A stretch of 64,000 bases of DNA from Chloroflexota bacterium (GCA_019456165.1 VRUJ01000018.1:1-64000); one strand, 5' to 3'; positions 28,790 through 38,306 are shown, counted from the stretch's first letter. The notes: generated by a model from the letters alone, not told the origin. Numbers and translations are program-made.

Positions 28790-29722
28790 TTATGTAATGA
28801 GAGGAACCAAAAAGTCTAAAACTCCGAATGCATACAACGCCACAAGCAAGACCAGTGAAGCGCCTGTACCCAAGAACCACCAATCGATGAAATTTTTTCC
28901 TTGGCGGCGAGCAAATGATCCAGGGATGAGACCGATTAGAATTGCTGTTAGAAATCCAAGCAGCAGCAAACGTCCCACTAACAGCAGCTCTGTATCACTG
29001 AAGAAGAAATTTCCGCTCAGAGGTGCCAAAATGGTCTCAAAACGCCCCAGGAACAAAAGCGCTCCAATCACCACCAGAACAACACCCATGATCTTTTCTG
29101 TGATCAGCATTACTTTGTTATAACGGCGCAGGATAGTAGTCACCCACCCTATTTGAGTTGCTGCCAATAAGAAAGGAACAGCCAAGCCTGCTGAATAGGC
29201 TGCCAGCAAAGTTACTCCGGTTATGACAGAACCGCCGTTGATCACAAGTGTGAATATCAGACCCAGCACAGGACCAATGCACGGAGCCCAGCCAGCCGAG
29301 AAGAAGACTCCCATCATTGCTGAGGATGCATAACCACGTTTGCGGTCAGGTGAGGACTGAGGGCGCAGGTCATAATTCAGATAACTGATCTTTAATATGC
29401 GCAACATGTGCAGACCAAAAATAATTACCACGATGCCCCCTACCTGGACCAAAATATCTATAAAGCTATCCATTACGCTGCTGATCGCTCCAATCATGAT
29501 TCCTAAAATTATAAAAACCACGCTGAAACCTAAAACAAAAGCAAAGCCGTGGCTCAACGTCACCAAGCTATTAGTTTTATCTTGCGATTCCGCTGCTGCC
29601 ACCGAGCGCCCGCTCAGATATCCAACGTAAGCCGGGACCAATGCAAACACGCAAGGCGAAAGAAACGAAGCCAACCCAGCGAAAAAAGCCAATCCAATTG
29701 TTAAGCCAGAAGTATCAACCAC
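28790..29722 (-). CDS. CcdA-like thiol-disulfide electron transporter
   Basis: The 310-residue membrane protein has about seven to eight helices. The two conserved cysteines of CcdA/DsbD-type transporters are seen in FLSPCVFALVPAYVGYL and GWAPCIGPVLGLIF. It moves electrons from cytosolic thioredoxin across the membrane to TlpA-like proteins. The start is GTG with GGAG seven bases before it. It is the first gene of the ccdA-tlpA-glutaredoxin/DUF2085 operon. Confidence 0.92.
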   Translation of the reverse strand: MVDTSGLTIGLAFFAGLASFLSPCVFALVPAYVGYLSGRSVAAAESQDKTNSLVTLSHGFAFVLGFSVVFIILGIMIGAISSVMDSFIDILVQVGGIVVIIFGLHMLRILKISYLNYDLRPQSSPDRKRGYASSAMMGVFFSAGWAPCIGPVLGLIFTLVINGGSVITGVTLLAAYSAGLAVPFLLAATQIGWVTTILRRYNKVMLITEKIMGVVLVVIGALLFLGRFETILAPLSGNFFFSDTELLLVGRLLLLGFLTAILIGLIPGSFARRQGKNFIDWWFLGTGASLVLLVALYAFGVLDFLVPLIT

Positions 29723-29813
29723 TTACAAACTCCTAAATTATTATTAATAAGAACTAATATTCAATATATTTTTGTTTACGAACCTGTTAATAGTTCTCAT
29801 AAGTTTAATCAAA

Positions 29814-30890
29814 TTAATATTCAACCACTCGGATGAGTGTGCCAGTCTGGCCAGTTACCGTAGCATCTCCAGGGTCGTAACCTACAGAGGGTTGCGTCCA
29901 ACGGAATAGATACTTGGCGTCCTCTGGTCTCATGTTTACACAACCATGTGAAGTCTTTTCGCCGTAATTATTGTGCCAGTAAGTAGCATGGAAAGCTACC
30001 CCATTGCCCACAAAAAAGGTCGACCACCCGATTCCCGGCAGATCCCAGCCTGCGGCGTTCGTACCGCCAGCCATGTGCGTGGAGACCATTTTGCGCCAGA
30101 TACGGTACCAATCGCTGACCGGTGTGGCAGTATCTTCCCCGTCCTTGCCAGTGGAAACACGTGTAAAAAAGACTTCATTCTGTCCTTCGAAACAAGAAAC
30201 GGTCTGCCTGGCAAGGTTGATCTCAACACTTTTATCCTCCGCCTGCGGGCTGATAGGCGCCAGTTCTTCAGGTGTCAGGCAGCGAAAAGCCTCAGCCTGA
30301 CCCCATAATAACTCTCCGGGACCAAAGCGTTCATTGACGCGGTACCACACCTGGCCCTGTTCATCGATATCAATTTGGTCCACCCACAATACTTGACTGA
30401 AATATATGCGCGGGGGAAGGCCTCTTTCAGCCCTGTCCTTAAATCCATAAGTACGCGCTGGAGGATTTTCCAAAACCATGTCCAGCCAAGGGATGGTTAA
30501 CTCCACCCACATACCCTGCCCCAGGCTGGTATCACGGGTTTCTAAAACCGGTTCGTTGGGGATATTCCTTACTGGCTGTAAAAGCGGCGCCCAGATATAA
30601 CCATCCAGGGTTTCTACCCAACGCTGGTTATAGCGAAACGGCATCGAGCCGACAACTTCCCTCAACCACACAACGACAGTGTCTTCATACAACGTACCTA
30701 CTTCGGGGCTGTTGTAATCCGGGCGAGCGCGTAACCTAACGGCGCCCTCTGTAACGCGGCCGAGTCGTTCGGCCTGGGGGAAGTCTTCTAAGTAGAATAA
30801 ATTTTCCCAGGGACGCAAAGCCAAGCCTGCCACACTGAAACTTGCTAGCTTGAGGAATTCGCGCCTTGAAAGTAATTTCTTTGGATTCAT
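29814..30890 (-). CDS. Tat-exported L,D-transpeptidase (YkuD) with SH3-like domain
   Basis: The 358-residue protein starts with a twin-arginine signal (SRREFLKLASFSVAGLAL). Residues of about 40-90 resemble a bacterial SH3 domain (GAVRLRARPDYNSPEVGTLY). The C-terminal YkuD domain contains HATYWHNNYGEKTSHGCVN with catalytic Cys at about 317. L,D-transpeptidases make 3-3 peptidoglycan crosslinks or attach proteins to the wall. A Tat signal on a YkuD enzyme is less usual than Sec. It is a single gene following the redox operon in the same direction. Confidence 0.9.
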   Translation of the reverse strand: MNPKKLLSRREFLKLASFSVAGLALRPWENLFYLEDFPQAERLGRVTEGAVRLRARPDYNSPEVGTLYEDTVVVWLREVVGSMPFRYNQRWVETLDGYIWAPLLQPVRNIPNEPVLETRDTSLGQGMWVELTIPWLDMVLENPPARTYGFKDRAERGLPPRIYFSQVLWVDQIDIDEQGQVWYRVNERFGPGELLWGQAEAFRCLTPEELAPISPQAEDKSVEINLARQTVSCFEGQNEVFFTRVSTGKDGEDTATPVSDWYRIWRKMVSTHMAGGTNAAGWDLPGIGWSTFFVGNGVAFHATYWHNNYGEKTSHGCVNMRPEDAKYLFRWTQPSVGYDPGDATVTGQTGTLIRVVEY

Positions 30891-31169
30891 TTAATCACTA
30901 TAGTCAAATTTCTTTTGACAGCTAATAACATTCGGACGTTTTAGTTAATCGACTTCTTACACAACCATAATATCAGAAGACTATTAAGCGTAGAACAGCA
31001 GTATGTAAAACTTAAGTTAAGCATACCGACTCTCTACTGTGTGGTCAAGTGCAATAAAATATGTATGAGATTAGAGAAATTTTTAGGCAATTGCATATTG
31101 AAATTATGAACAACCCGCCGAATTTGATTTGCAATTTACTCCACAAGTAGTACCTCGTTAAAAGCTCCC

Positions 31170-32336
31170 TTAGAAATCCTGAAGCACCATCTCAACAGAC
31201 AATAAAGCCCGCTTCTTGGCACGTTCAACCATAGCTGCATCCACCCCAGTGCGGATTGAGTCCAGAAGAACCTCAATCACCTTCTCGGGGATAAAATCGA
31301 TGAGCGGAAAAACATTTCTGGGTCGATGTATGGAATTGTAAAATGCCCGGATCTTCTCATCCCAAACTAACCCTATGCTGGGAATTTGGTAGGAAGCTGC
31401 GATAATATTTGCATGCAGCCGGCTGGCAATCACCCCAGAATACTTACTAATGCCACGCGCTAAATCGATGGGTTTTGTGGGGCGTGTGGCCAATTTACAA
31501 GGTATTGAAAGTTTTGTTTGAACTGCCCGGAATAAACCGTGTGCAAATTCGTAATCATCTGGATTGCCATTTGTGAATATCTCAAACTTTATTCCTTGGT
31601 TGTGGAATACGCTAATTATTCCCAGCCAGGCATCCAGTAGATCTGTTTCCAACAATGCAGCTTTAGCGGGACGGTAAAAGTTTACATCCTGCAGATGAAT
31701 CACACCTAAACCGATCACTTGCTCATCCTGAGGAGTGGTATTGGGGCCGTAAACATCCGCCGCCCACATCCCGGGGTCAAAGGTAACGGAGCAGGCTATA
31801 CCTGGGATAAGTTCGGCTAACCTTTTCTGGGATTGGTTATCACGCAGAGAAATAGTAACAGCCTGTGATAAAAGGCGTTTGAACAACCAAACTGCAATTG
31901 GTGACCAATTTTCTCCTACCCCACAGGCTGAAAAGTGCACAGGTACTCCAAACCTGTTGGCTGCCCTGCGCAGATTATTTAGCTTTACCGGGAAATTCAG
32001 GCGGTGATCCATCAACAGCTTTCCTCCCCCAATCACCAATAACTCAGCTTCATTAAGTATAGGTATCCAATCTGGATTGGTTCGCAAACTGTTTCGTATG
32101 GTTAACCCGAGCGCGCTAGCTGTGGATAATTGCCCCATAAAGCGATTATTCTTGATATTGGAAGCATCTTTTAGCTCAGCCTCTGCCCAACTTACGCGGC
32201 CAGAAATATCCAAAGGTGAAACCAGGATGGATTGGTCAGCCAAGGTAAACAGGTGGCTTAGCGTCTCGAAGATCACCCCATCACCAAGATTCGAACTGTA
32301 AGTCTCTCCGGCAATTACGATGCGTTTAGAGGCCAT
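31170..32336 (-). CDS. Polysaccharide pyruvyl transferase family protein
   Basis: The 388-residue protein has the GT-B-like pyruvyl transferase fold. It opens with GETYSSNLGDGVIFETL, carries the SACGVGENW and SLRDNQSQKRLAEL motifs, and ends with SRLHANIIAASYQIPSIGLVWDEKI. CsaB/WcaK-like enzymes ketalise pyruvate onto surface glycans, which anchors SLH-domain proteins in some bacteria. The gene lies next to a PP-loop enzyme on the same strand. The 30891-31169 stretch downstream holds nothing I can identify. Confidence 0.8.
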   Translation of the reverse strand: MASKRIVIAGETYSSNLGDGVIFETLSHLFTLADQSILVSPLDISGRVSWAEAELKDASNIKNNRFMGQLSTASALGLTIRNSLRTNPDWIPILNEAELLVIGGGKLLMDHRLNFPVKLNNLRRAANRFGVPVHFSACGVGENWSPIAVWLFKRLLSQAVTISLRDNQSQKRLAELIPGIACSVTFDPGMWAADVYGPNTTPQDEQVIGLGVIHLQDVNFYRPAKAALLETDLLDAWLGIISVFHNQGIKFEIFTNGNPDDYEFAHGLFRAVQTKLSIPCKLATRPTKPIDLARGISKYSGVIASRLHANIIAASYQIPSIGLVWDEKIRAFYNSIHRPRNVFPLIDFIPEKVIEVLLDSIRTGVDAAMVERAKKRALLSVEMVLQDF

Positions 32337-32547
32337 GAAGTCTTCCGAGCAAGCTTATGCATTTTGGGTATTCTGGTAGATATTCTCCAGTCTCCACAAA
32401 GATTCAATCAATAGGAGTTTGCACTCATTTTTCGAAACCAGTAAATTAAAGATGCTATTCCTCCCACTTCACTCATCACCGTCTTAGTGCCGCAGACTAG
32501 AATTTCAATGTCTCCCGGAGTTTCCAAGACCACTTTCTGATCCCACC

Positions 32548-33774
32548 TCAAACCGGATAATCTACAACATCATCATACGGAAACATTTTTCTTTTGAGTT
32601 GATACATCATCTTAGTAGGAATTAATTTAACAATATATCTATAAGTTCGATCTTTGATTGCTCCTAAAGGATATAAAAACATCAACAAGAGAAATAAATC
32701 GAGCTTTTTCTCTTTCTTGATGTCTTTCAAAAAATGTTTTATGTGTTCTCCAGTATTTCGAGAAAACAGCCACCACCTTACAATCTCTTGATATTTCCCC
32801 TGGAAATGAAAGGATGTCATTTTTTTCTCAAAACCTACAATTCGTAAAATTATCATCGTTCGTAAGCATTTTTCACAACGGGAGCAATTAAACTTATTTC
32901 GCCGCTTAGTATTATTTATACAGACCCTCGCGTAAGCGTGAAATTTTGGCCAAGCGGATAAGACCCTAATTTTATCGCCTCGGTCCAACCAGGCCCCGTG
33001 ATGGACCACTTCCATGGTCTCATTCGAGTATAGGGGGTCAAACAATGCTGCTTTTGTATCTGCTTTCGAAGCAAAATAACCATCATAAGAAGGCTTACAT
33101 ACCCGGTTAATCAATTTACCTAAAGGCAAAATAACACTCATCAATGTAGAAGTTTGATGATAAATAAATTTTAAATAGAATTTTGAAAACTGAAGGATAT
33201 TTGTACGGGCTAAGACCAAATCCAAACCCAAATCCTTAAACATTTGTGTGTATTTTTCTCTTAGCCATTCATATATTTCTTTTTCTGAAAATCTGATGTC
33301 AAAACCGTGCAGAAATAAACCGTGTGTTATTTCGAATTCCTCTGGGATTCCCCGTTCCTTGAGATGGGACCATAAGGTGAACATAGAATCAACCCCACCC
33401 GAAAATGGAATGACAACGCCATCTTGGTTATCATATCTTTCACTAGGTTGAAATTTTTCTACAACTATCTTGAACGGCTGGTCATCGATGACGCGGTTTT
33501 CTATCCGAGATAAATGCAAGATCTCGGGTATTTGGAAGTAAAATTTAGGTGATACAACACCCCGTACCTCAATATCCTCTTGAAAGTGCAAAGCAGGAAA
33601 CAGCATAGCTGATAAGAATCCATCACTGCGGAGAGTAACATATGGTGCATACTTTTCAGGATATGCATACCATAAATAATTGGGAATATTTGAAATTTCG
33701 TTCTGAAATTCTACCTTCGCGGATATAATCACTTCCCCATTTTTATGCGTAATTTCTGGTGGATGGATAATCAT
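32548..33774 (-). CDS. PP-loop (SGGVDS) ATPase with zinc-knuckle motif
   Basis: This 408-residue protein has a non-catalytic N-terminal beta domain of about 120 residues. A PP-loop pyrophosphatase motif follows (VVIPFSGGVDSMFTLWSHL), as in enzymes that adenylate a substrate for amide or thio chemistry. A CSRCEKC cluster near residue 295 probably binds zinc. It matches no named family I can identify with confidence. It is clearly AT-richer than its neighbours, suggesting transfer. Neighbouring a pyruvyl transferase, it may modify a sugar or lipid of the surface glycan, but that is inference. Confidence 0.65.
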   Translation of the reverse strand: MIIHPPEITHKNGEVIISAKVEFQNEISNIPNYLWYAYPEKYAPYVTLRSDGFLSAMLFPALHFQEDIEVRGVVSPKFYFQIPEILHLSRIENRVIDDQPFKIVVEKFQPSERYDNQDGVVIPFSGGVDSMFTLWSHLKERGIPEEFEITHGLFLHGFDIRFSEKEIYEWLREKYTQMFKDLGLDLVLARTNILQFSKFYLKFIYHQTSTLMSVILPLGKLINRVCKPSYDGYFASKADTKAALFDPLYSNETMEVVHHGAWLDRGDKIRVLSAWPKFHAYARVCINNTKRRNKFNCSRCEKCLRTMIILRIVGFEKKMTSFHFQGKYQEIVRWWLFSRNTGEHIKHFLKDIKKEKKLDLFLLLMFLYPLGAIKDRTYRYIVKLIPTKMMYQLKRKMFPYDDVVDYPV

Positions 33775-34095
33775 ACGGAACCAATATTAAATTTTGATTT
33801 TCTTTATAAATATAATATCACACAAACAATTTCAAATCACCGAGAAATTACACGGATTGCTCCGTCAAGAAAGTAAAACACAAATGATCGAAAGAGTGCT
33901 TACATGTCACTACGATCACGCAATACCCATCGTTGATAAATATCTTCCCAATCAGTTCCAACAACATTTCTTTTTTTTACATGATGAATATATGCCAGGT
34001 AGTCTACATTTAGGTTTTCGCAGTATGTGCCTTGTATGCTAAAATGGACGGGCTTTTCAATATCCTAAGAAGGATCAGGCATTCAAAGTACTTCT
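33775..34095. other. Intergenic region, no gene seen
   Basis: This 321-base spacer separates divergent genes. An 82-codon frame at 33794-34042 lacks a start signal and protein-like composition. TATGCTAAAAT near 34034 could be part of a promoter for the ABC/LytTR gene, without a convincing -35. Confidence 0.4.
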
Positions 34096-34341
34096 ATGAT
34101 CAAAATCAAAAATTTACAAAAGATTATTGACCAGAACCCTATCGTTGACATCGAAAGTCTGGTTGTGGCTGCCGGGCAGGTGGTTGCACTGGTGGGGCCA
34201 GTGGGCAGCGGGAAAGCAGAACTGATCGAACTGCTGATTGGAAAATCACAGCCATCCAAGGGGACTATACGCTTGGCAGATGTAGAGCCTTGGACCGAAA
34301 AAAACCTGTTCAGCCAGAGGGTTGGGGTGCTATTTTCATAG
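34096..34341 (+). pseudogene. N-terminal part of an ABC-ATPase/LytTR regulator, ended by in-frame TAG
   Basis: The 81 residues carry the start of an ABC ATPase with a Walker A-like VGPVGSGKAEL, in which the usual Ser/Thr after Lys is Ala. The frame stops at TAG (34339-34341) within RVGVLFS*DSIYKYRSPEQN, exactly where related proteins continue. The 12 codons after the TAG and the next 236 are open in the same frame. TAG is one base from CAG (Gln). I read one gene of about 330 residues broken by a nonsense mutation. Confidence 0.65.
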
Positions 34342-34377
34342 GACAGCATTTACAAATACCGCTCCCCTGAACAAAAC

Positions 34378-35088
34378 TTGTTATTTCACCTGCGTTTGCG
34401 TGGGTTGCCAAAATCGCGTGCCGCAGAAATCTTGGCCCTGATTGGTCTGGTCGACCAGGCCAAAACGAGGGTTGATAAATTGGCCTCCGGCCTGGCCAGG
34501 CGTTTGGCTTTTGGGAGCGCGATATTGCATAAACCCCAAGCGCTGATATTGATTGAGCCGTTTGCACGCTGCGATGAAGCCACAATTTCACTGCTGGGTG
34601 ATTTGATCCGCCGAGAGGCTGCTAACGACGTTGCGATACTCATCTTAGCCGAAGACGACGCCAATCTGGCCCCAATCAGCGATACGATCTACCACCTGAA
34701 TAAAGGGCGCATAAGCGAGGCTTTCAACCCCCAAGCAGAACAACCCGCAGCCCTGCCCTTTAAGATCCCTGCACGGCAGGAGGGAAAAGTCGCTCTTGTC
34801 AATCCGGGTGATATTTTATTTGCCGATGCAGAAGAAGGGCGCGCCTTCATCACTACCCGTGAGGGCCGCCTGCCCACCCAATTCACTTTGGGAGAATTAG
34901 AAGAACGCTTATCGCGCAGCGGATTCTTCCGCGCTCACCGGGGTTATTTAGTCAACTTGCAGCACGTCAAAGAGGTGATCCCTTACACACGCAACAGCTT
35001 CAGCCTAAAGCTAGATGACGAGGCCAACACCGAAGTGCCGTTGAGCAAATCCGCCGCGAGTGAGTTGAAAGAGTTATTGGGGTATTAG
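34378..35088 (+). pseudogene. C-terminal part of the ABC-ATPase/LytTR regulator
   Basis: The 236 residues hold the rest of a degenerate ABC ATPase: signature-like LASGLARRLAFG and Walker B-like ALILIEPFARCD, with Ile where Asp is expected. A complete C-terminal LytTR DNA-binding domain follows (DILFADAEEGRAFITTREG, FFRAHRGYLVNLQHVKEV). Such ATPase-LytTR proteins usually sit beside, and regulate, an ABC-2 exporter; a damaged one lies at 38485-40721. The TTG at 34378 has no ribosome binding site, so translation probably depended on the upstream half. Confidence 0.65.
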
Positions 35089-35292
35089 CACTCGAATATG
35101 GTTAATTATCTTATCTGTCATTCTAAGCGACTTTTAGGAGTGAAGATTCCTTGAGAAGTTGTCTTTGAAATGAGCTATACCGTAAAATCGCATGGATTCC
35201 AGGGATTCCTCACCCCCTGTGGGATTTCCCCCTATAATTCGAATAAAATCAATCCGAATCACGTTATATTGGTAGAAAGGAACATAAACATC

Positions 35293-35856
35293 GTGAAGCA
35301 GAAGGCAGCGGTAAGCGAGCTGGACGAACTTGAACTTATCGTCCAAGCTCAACAAGGAGATAGGAATACCTTTGGTGAGTTGGTCCGCCGCCATCGAGAA
35401 GGAGTAATAAACGTGGTTTACCGGATTATGGGAGATGCAGACAAGGCAGAGGATGTAGCCCAAGATACCTTCATCCGCGCCTGGCAAAAACTGCCCTACT
35501 ACCAGCCGCGCTCCCCCTTCCGCAATTGGCTTTACCGCATCGCAACAAACCTGACGATGGATATGGTCCGAAGTGAGAAAGAAACCCTGGATGTGGATGC
35601 ACTACCCTTAGCAAGCGCAAACATTTCACTAGAATCAGCGGTAGAAGAAAAGGAACGCGCCGACAGCGTGCAGCAAGCAATCCTGAGCTTACCGCCGGCC
35701 AGCCGCAGCGTGCTGGTTTTGCGTGAGTACGAGGGTTTTTCTTATCAAGAGATCGCCGATACATTAAGTATCCCCAAAGGCACAGTAATGTCGCGGCTGA
35801 GTTACGCCCGCAAACGCTTATTTGAATTATTAGCCCCGAGCATGGAGGCAGCATGA
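35293..35856 (+). CDS. ECF RNA polymerase sigma factor
   Basis: The 187-residue protein has the two ECF sigma domains. Region 2 (VVYRIMGDADKAEDVAQDTFIRAWQ ... YRIATNLTMDMVR) binds the -10. Region 4 (LPPASRSVLVLREYEGFSYQEIADTLSIPKGTVMSRLSYARKR) binds the -35. I chose the GTG at 35293, preceded by AGAAAGG, because earlier in-frame codons to 35170 add a non-conserved N-terminus. It overlaps the anti-sigma gene by four bases and is the SigW/RpoE-like partner of the zinc-binding anti-sigma factor. Confidence 0.9.
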   Translation: MKQKAAVSELDELELIVQAQQGDRNTFGELVRRHREGVINVVYRIMGDADKAEDVAQDTFIRAWQKLPYYQPRSPFRNWLYRIATNLTMDMVRSEKETLDVDALPLASANISLESAVEEKERADSVQQAILSLPPASRSVLVLREYEGFSYQEIADTLSIPKGTVMSRLSYARKRLFELLAPSMEAA

Positions 35857-36410
35857 ACAACCACATAAAAGATGCCTGGCTTGAAGCTTATTACGACGAT
35901 GAACTTCGCAACGGGCAGCTACGGCGAGTAGAAAAGCACCTCATCACTTGCACAGAATGCCGCACGAAACTGGAAAACCTGGGCGCTCTGACTGCAATCC
36001 TGCAGGAAAGCCCTGGTGCAGAAAACCTCACTTCGCCATCCCGGTTCGTTGCTCAAGTTGGTTTACAACTGCCTGATAGACCCAGCCAACCAACCTGGCA
36101 GCGGGTAATTGTAACCGTTTGGCAAATGGTGCCTGTTGGGTTGATTGGTACATGGGCATTTGTACAAACTATATTCATCCTTTCAGCTCTGTTTATTGTC
36201 ATCGGCTGGTTGGGCCTCGGCGGAGAACTCGTAAGCAGCATTGCAGGACTCTCAACCGGCAATTTTCAGCAGAAAATCCTGTTGAACCTTGCTCTGACAA
36301 CCCTTACCGGGATTTTCTCGCTAAGTTGGCTGGCCAGTTGGTGGGTCAGCCGCAGTAACGGTAAGGAACAAAATTTATTAATCAAGAATCGAGAGATTCA
36401 CAAAATATAG
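35853..36410 (+). CDS. Anti-sigma factor with zf-HC2 domain
   Basis: The 185-residue protein starts with a zinc-binding anti-sigma domain, with His and Cys ligands in EKHLITCTECRTKL. Two to three membrane helices follow from about residue 85. It probably holds the adjacent ECF sigma factor at the membrane until a signal arrives. Coupling to the sigma gene is by the ATGA overlap. No protease or ligand domain is evident. Confidence 0.88.
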   Translation: MNNHIKDAWLEAYYDDELRNGQLRRVEKHLITCTECRTKLENLGALTAILQESPGAENLTSPSRFVAQVGLQLPDRPSQPTWQRVIVTVWQMVPVGLIGTWAFVQTIFILSALFIVIGWLGLGGELVSSIAGLSTGNFQQKILLNLALTTLTGIFSLSWLASWWVSRSNGKEQNLLIKNREIHKI

Positions 36411-36420
36411 GAGAAAAATC

Positions 36421-37509
36421 ATGAAACACACTGAAGTACTAAAACGTGCATGGAAAAACTTGGTCAGCTACAAGGCTTTGTTGGTATTCGGTATCATCCT
36501 GGCACTGACCACTTCCGGGGGCGGCGGGGCGAGCGGGACATCTTTCTACAGTTTCAACGGAGATGAATTTGATGACAGAGGCACCCGCCTAGAGCTAGAC
36601 CTGCAACCCGGTGATAACATCCTTGAAGAGATTGGGGAAGCTTTTGAACAAGAATTCGCTGAGGCGGAAGAAGAACTTGACCGTTTCTTCCTGGATGTGC
36701 TGGAAACCGAGATCAAGACTGATATTGTAAGAATTCTCACCACAATGCTCTGGATTGGCGTAGCTTTATTTGTTGTGGCTACCATACTGCGTTACATTAG
36801 CACAACTGCTCTGATCCGCATGGTAAACATTCGCGAAGAAACCGGAGAGCAGATGGGTTTTCGTAAGGGCTTCCGCTTGGGCTTCTCGCGCACTGCCTGG
36901 CGTCTCTTCCTGATCGATCTCACCTTCACCTTACCCATTTTGGTCGTCTTTCTATCCTTGTTTGCAGTTGCCATAGCCCTCATGTTACCCTGGGCATTCG
37001 GCGAGAACGTCTCGGTCTTCTTAACAGTCGCTGCAATTGGTTTGTTTTTCCTAACCATCTTGGTGGCTATCCTGGTAGGGGTTGTGCTTGGATTGCTGAA
37101 ACCGTTCTTCAGACGCGCTAGCGCGCTGGAAGAGTTGGGCGTGTTCGCTTCCATCCGCCAGGGATACCGAGTTGTGCGCCAAAACCTGAAAGATGTCGGT
37201 CTGATGTGGCTGATCATGATTGGTTTAGGCTTAGCCTGGCCGATCGTAATAGTTCCAGTTTTCTTGTTAGTGGGGGTCTCCGGCCTAGTTTTGGGGGCTG
37301 TTTTTGGGTTGATGGTAGGTGGGTTGGCTGGGACAGTATGGGGAATAGTAGCCGGTGTAATTTTATTTGCACTAATAATAATTATCCCGATAACATTCCT
37401 GGAAGGGATGCGTGAGGTCTTCAATTCCAGCACATGGACGATCACCTACCGGGAGCTGCAAGCTATGGGGAGCCTAGAGCCTGTAGAAGAAGTTGAGGCC
37501 GAAGCATAA
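36421..37509 (+). CDS. Multi-pass membrane protein (DUF7544-like)
   Basis: The protein is 362 residues with about six helices and a glycine-rich first loop, followed by an acidic segment (EEIGEAFEQEFAEAEEELD). Similar membrane proteins occur next to ECF sigma systems, but I cannot assign a function. It follows the anti-sigma gene by ten bases with GGAG at 36411-36414, so it belongs to the same operon. A terminator ends the operon 33 bases later. Confidence 0.7.
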   Translation: MKHTEVLKRAWKNLVSYKALLVFGIILALTTSGGGGASGTSFYSFNGDEFDDRGTRLELDLQPGDNILEEIGEAFEQEFAEAEEELDRFFLDVLETEIKTDIVRILTTMLWIGVALFVVATILRYISTTALIRMVNIREETGEQMGFRKGFRLGFSRTAWRLFLIDLTFTLPILVVFLSLFAVAIALMLPWAFGENVSVFLTVAAIGLFFLTILVAILVGVVLGLLKPFFRRASALEELGVFASIRQGYRVVRQNLKDVGLMWLIMIGLGLAWPIVIVPVFLLVGVSGLVLGAVFGLMVGGLAGTVWGIVAGVILFALIIIIPITFLEGMREVFNSSTWTITYRELQAMGSLEPVEEVEAEA

Positions 37510-37542
37510 ACCCAAAATAGCATAACTAAAAAGATAGAAATG

Positions 37543-37578
37543 GACCTCCCGTAGGTGAATGCCTATGGGAGGTTTTTT
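37543..37578 (+). terminator. Terminator of the sigma/anti-sigma operon
   Basis: GACCTCCCGTAGG and CCTATGGGAGGT (one wobble) form a stem of about 12 bp around a 5-base loop, followed by TTTTTT. Confidence 0.9.
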
Positions 37579-37634
37579 GTATTACCCCTTCGTATTGCAC
37601 TTTTGTAGTTCGTTTTATGATTTTAATATCTGGG

Positions 37635-37738
37635 TCTATCCGCGTTCATCTGCGGCTTTTCCCTTCCCAACTAATTTTCGCGAATATTATATAAAAATAA
37701 CAAATAACCTCAGATAAATACAGATAAACGCGGATTTA
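37635..37738. repeat. Inverted pair of ATCCGCGTTTATCTGCG-type repeats
   Basis: ATCCGCGTTCATCTGCGG at about 37639-37656 faces an inverted relative at 37711-37738 (CAGATAAACGCGGATTTA), with about 55 AT-rich bases between them. Related copies occur at 53971-54008, 55612-55655 and 61187-61250, in intergenic DNA. The unit looks like a small non-autonomous dispersed repeat. Confidence 0.6.
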
Positions 37739-37916
37739 GAGTATTTTCAAGGCACATAAACTTGGGAGAAGGGTCGAGCCACAACTTGCTTGATTTACTT
37801 GTACCAATTACCAGAATTAATATTTACATAAATAAGCAATAAAACAGTCAAACATTAGAATTTGGGGAGTAAATTCCTGCTCCATTCATGCCTTAAAAAC
37901 CTCCATTCAACCCCTA

Positions 37917-37939
37917 GAAGCGCCGTTGGGCGCTTTTTT
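37917..37939 (+). terminator. Hairpin with T run upstream of small-protein genes
   Basis: AAGCGCC-GTTG-GGCGCTT is followed by TTTTTTG. It lies over 400 bases from the upstream operon and about 100 bases before the next small gene. It may be a terminator of a short leader transcript or an attenuator. Confidence 0.6.
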
Positions 37940-38041
37940 GTTGCATCGCCTCTTTTATTTTTATATACTGCGGGCAGAAATCAACTACAGGAAAAGCCGA
38001 ACCACACACTTGAGTTAGCGGATCCCCAGGAGAAAACAGAA

Positions 38042-38254
38042 TTGAATAATAGTAATTCAGGAAAAAAAACGAAAGATGATTACATGGGTATCGGAATTGC
38101 CATAGGAATATTAATGTTTGCCCCTGTTGGAATTGCAATCGCTATTATCACCGGGACAATGGGTTTGATTGGTATAGGCCCCGCCTTGGGGATTGGTCCC
38201 GGAATAGCCATTGGTGAACGTCTTCTTAAACGCAACCAAAACAAAACCAACTAA
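38042..38254 (+). CDS. Small glycine-rich hydrophobic protein
   Basis: The 70-residue frame begins with TTG nine bases after AGGAG. It encodes a short polar N-terminus and then a strongly hydrophobic Gly-rich stretch (MGIGIAIGILMFAPVGIAI, LIGIGPALGIGPGIAIGE), probably two membrane helices, with a basic tail. I do not recognise a family, but it resembles the 53-residue protein that follows. The pair precedes the ABC-2 exporter genes, so it may be part of that locus. Confidence 0.5.
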   Translation: MNNSNSGKKTKDDYMGIGIAIGILMFAPVGIAIAIITGTMGLIGIGPALGIGPGIAIGERLLKRNQNKTN

Positions 38255-38306
38255 GAATAACCCCTTTAGGAAAATCTAAGAAAAATCAACTATCTAAGGA
38301 GAAAAA

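Noticed and set aside
33794-34042. 82-codon plus-strand frame between the PP-loop and LytTR genes
   Set aside because: No ribosome binding site, no recognisable domain, composition of intergenic AT-rich DNA.
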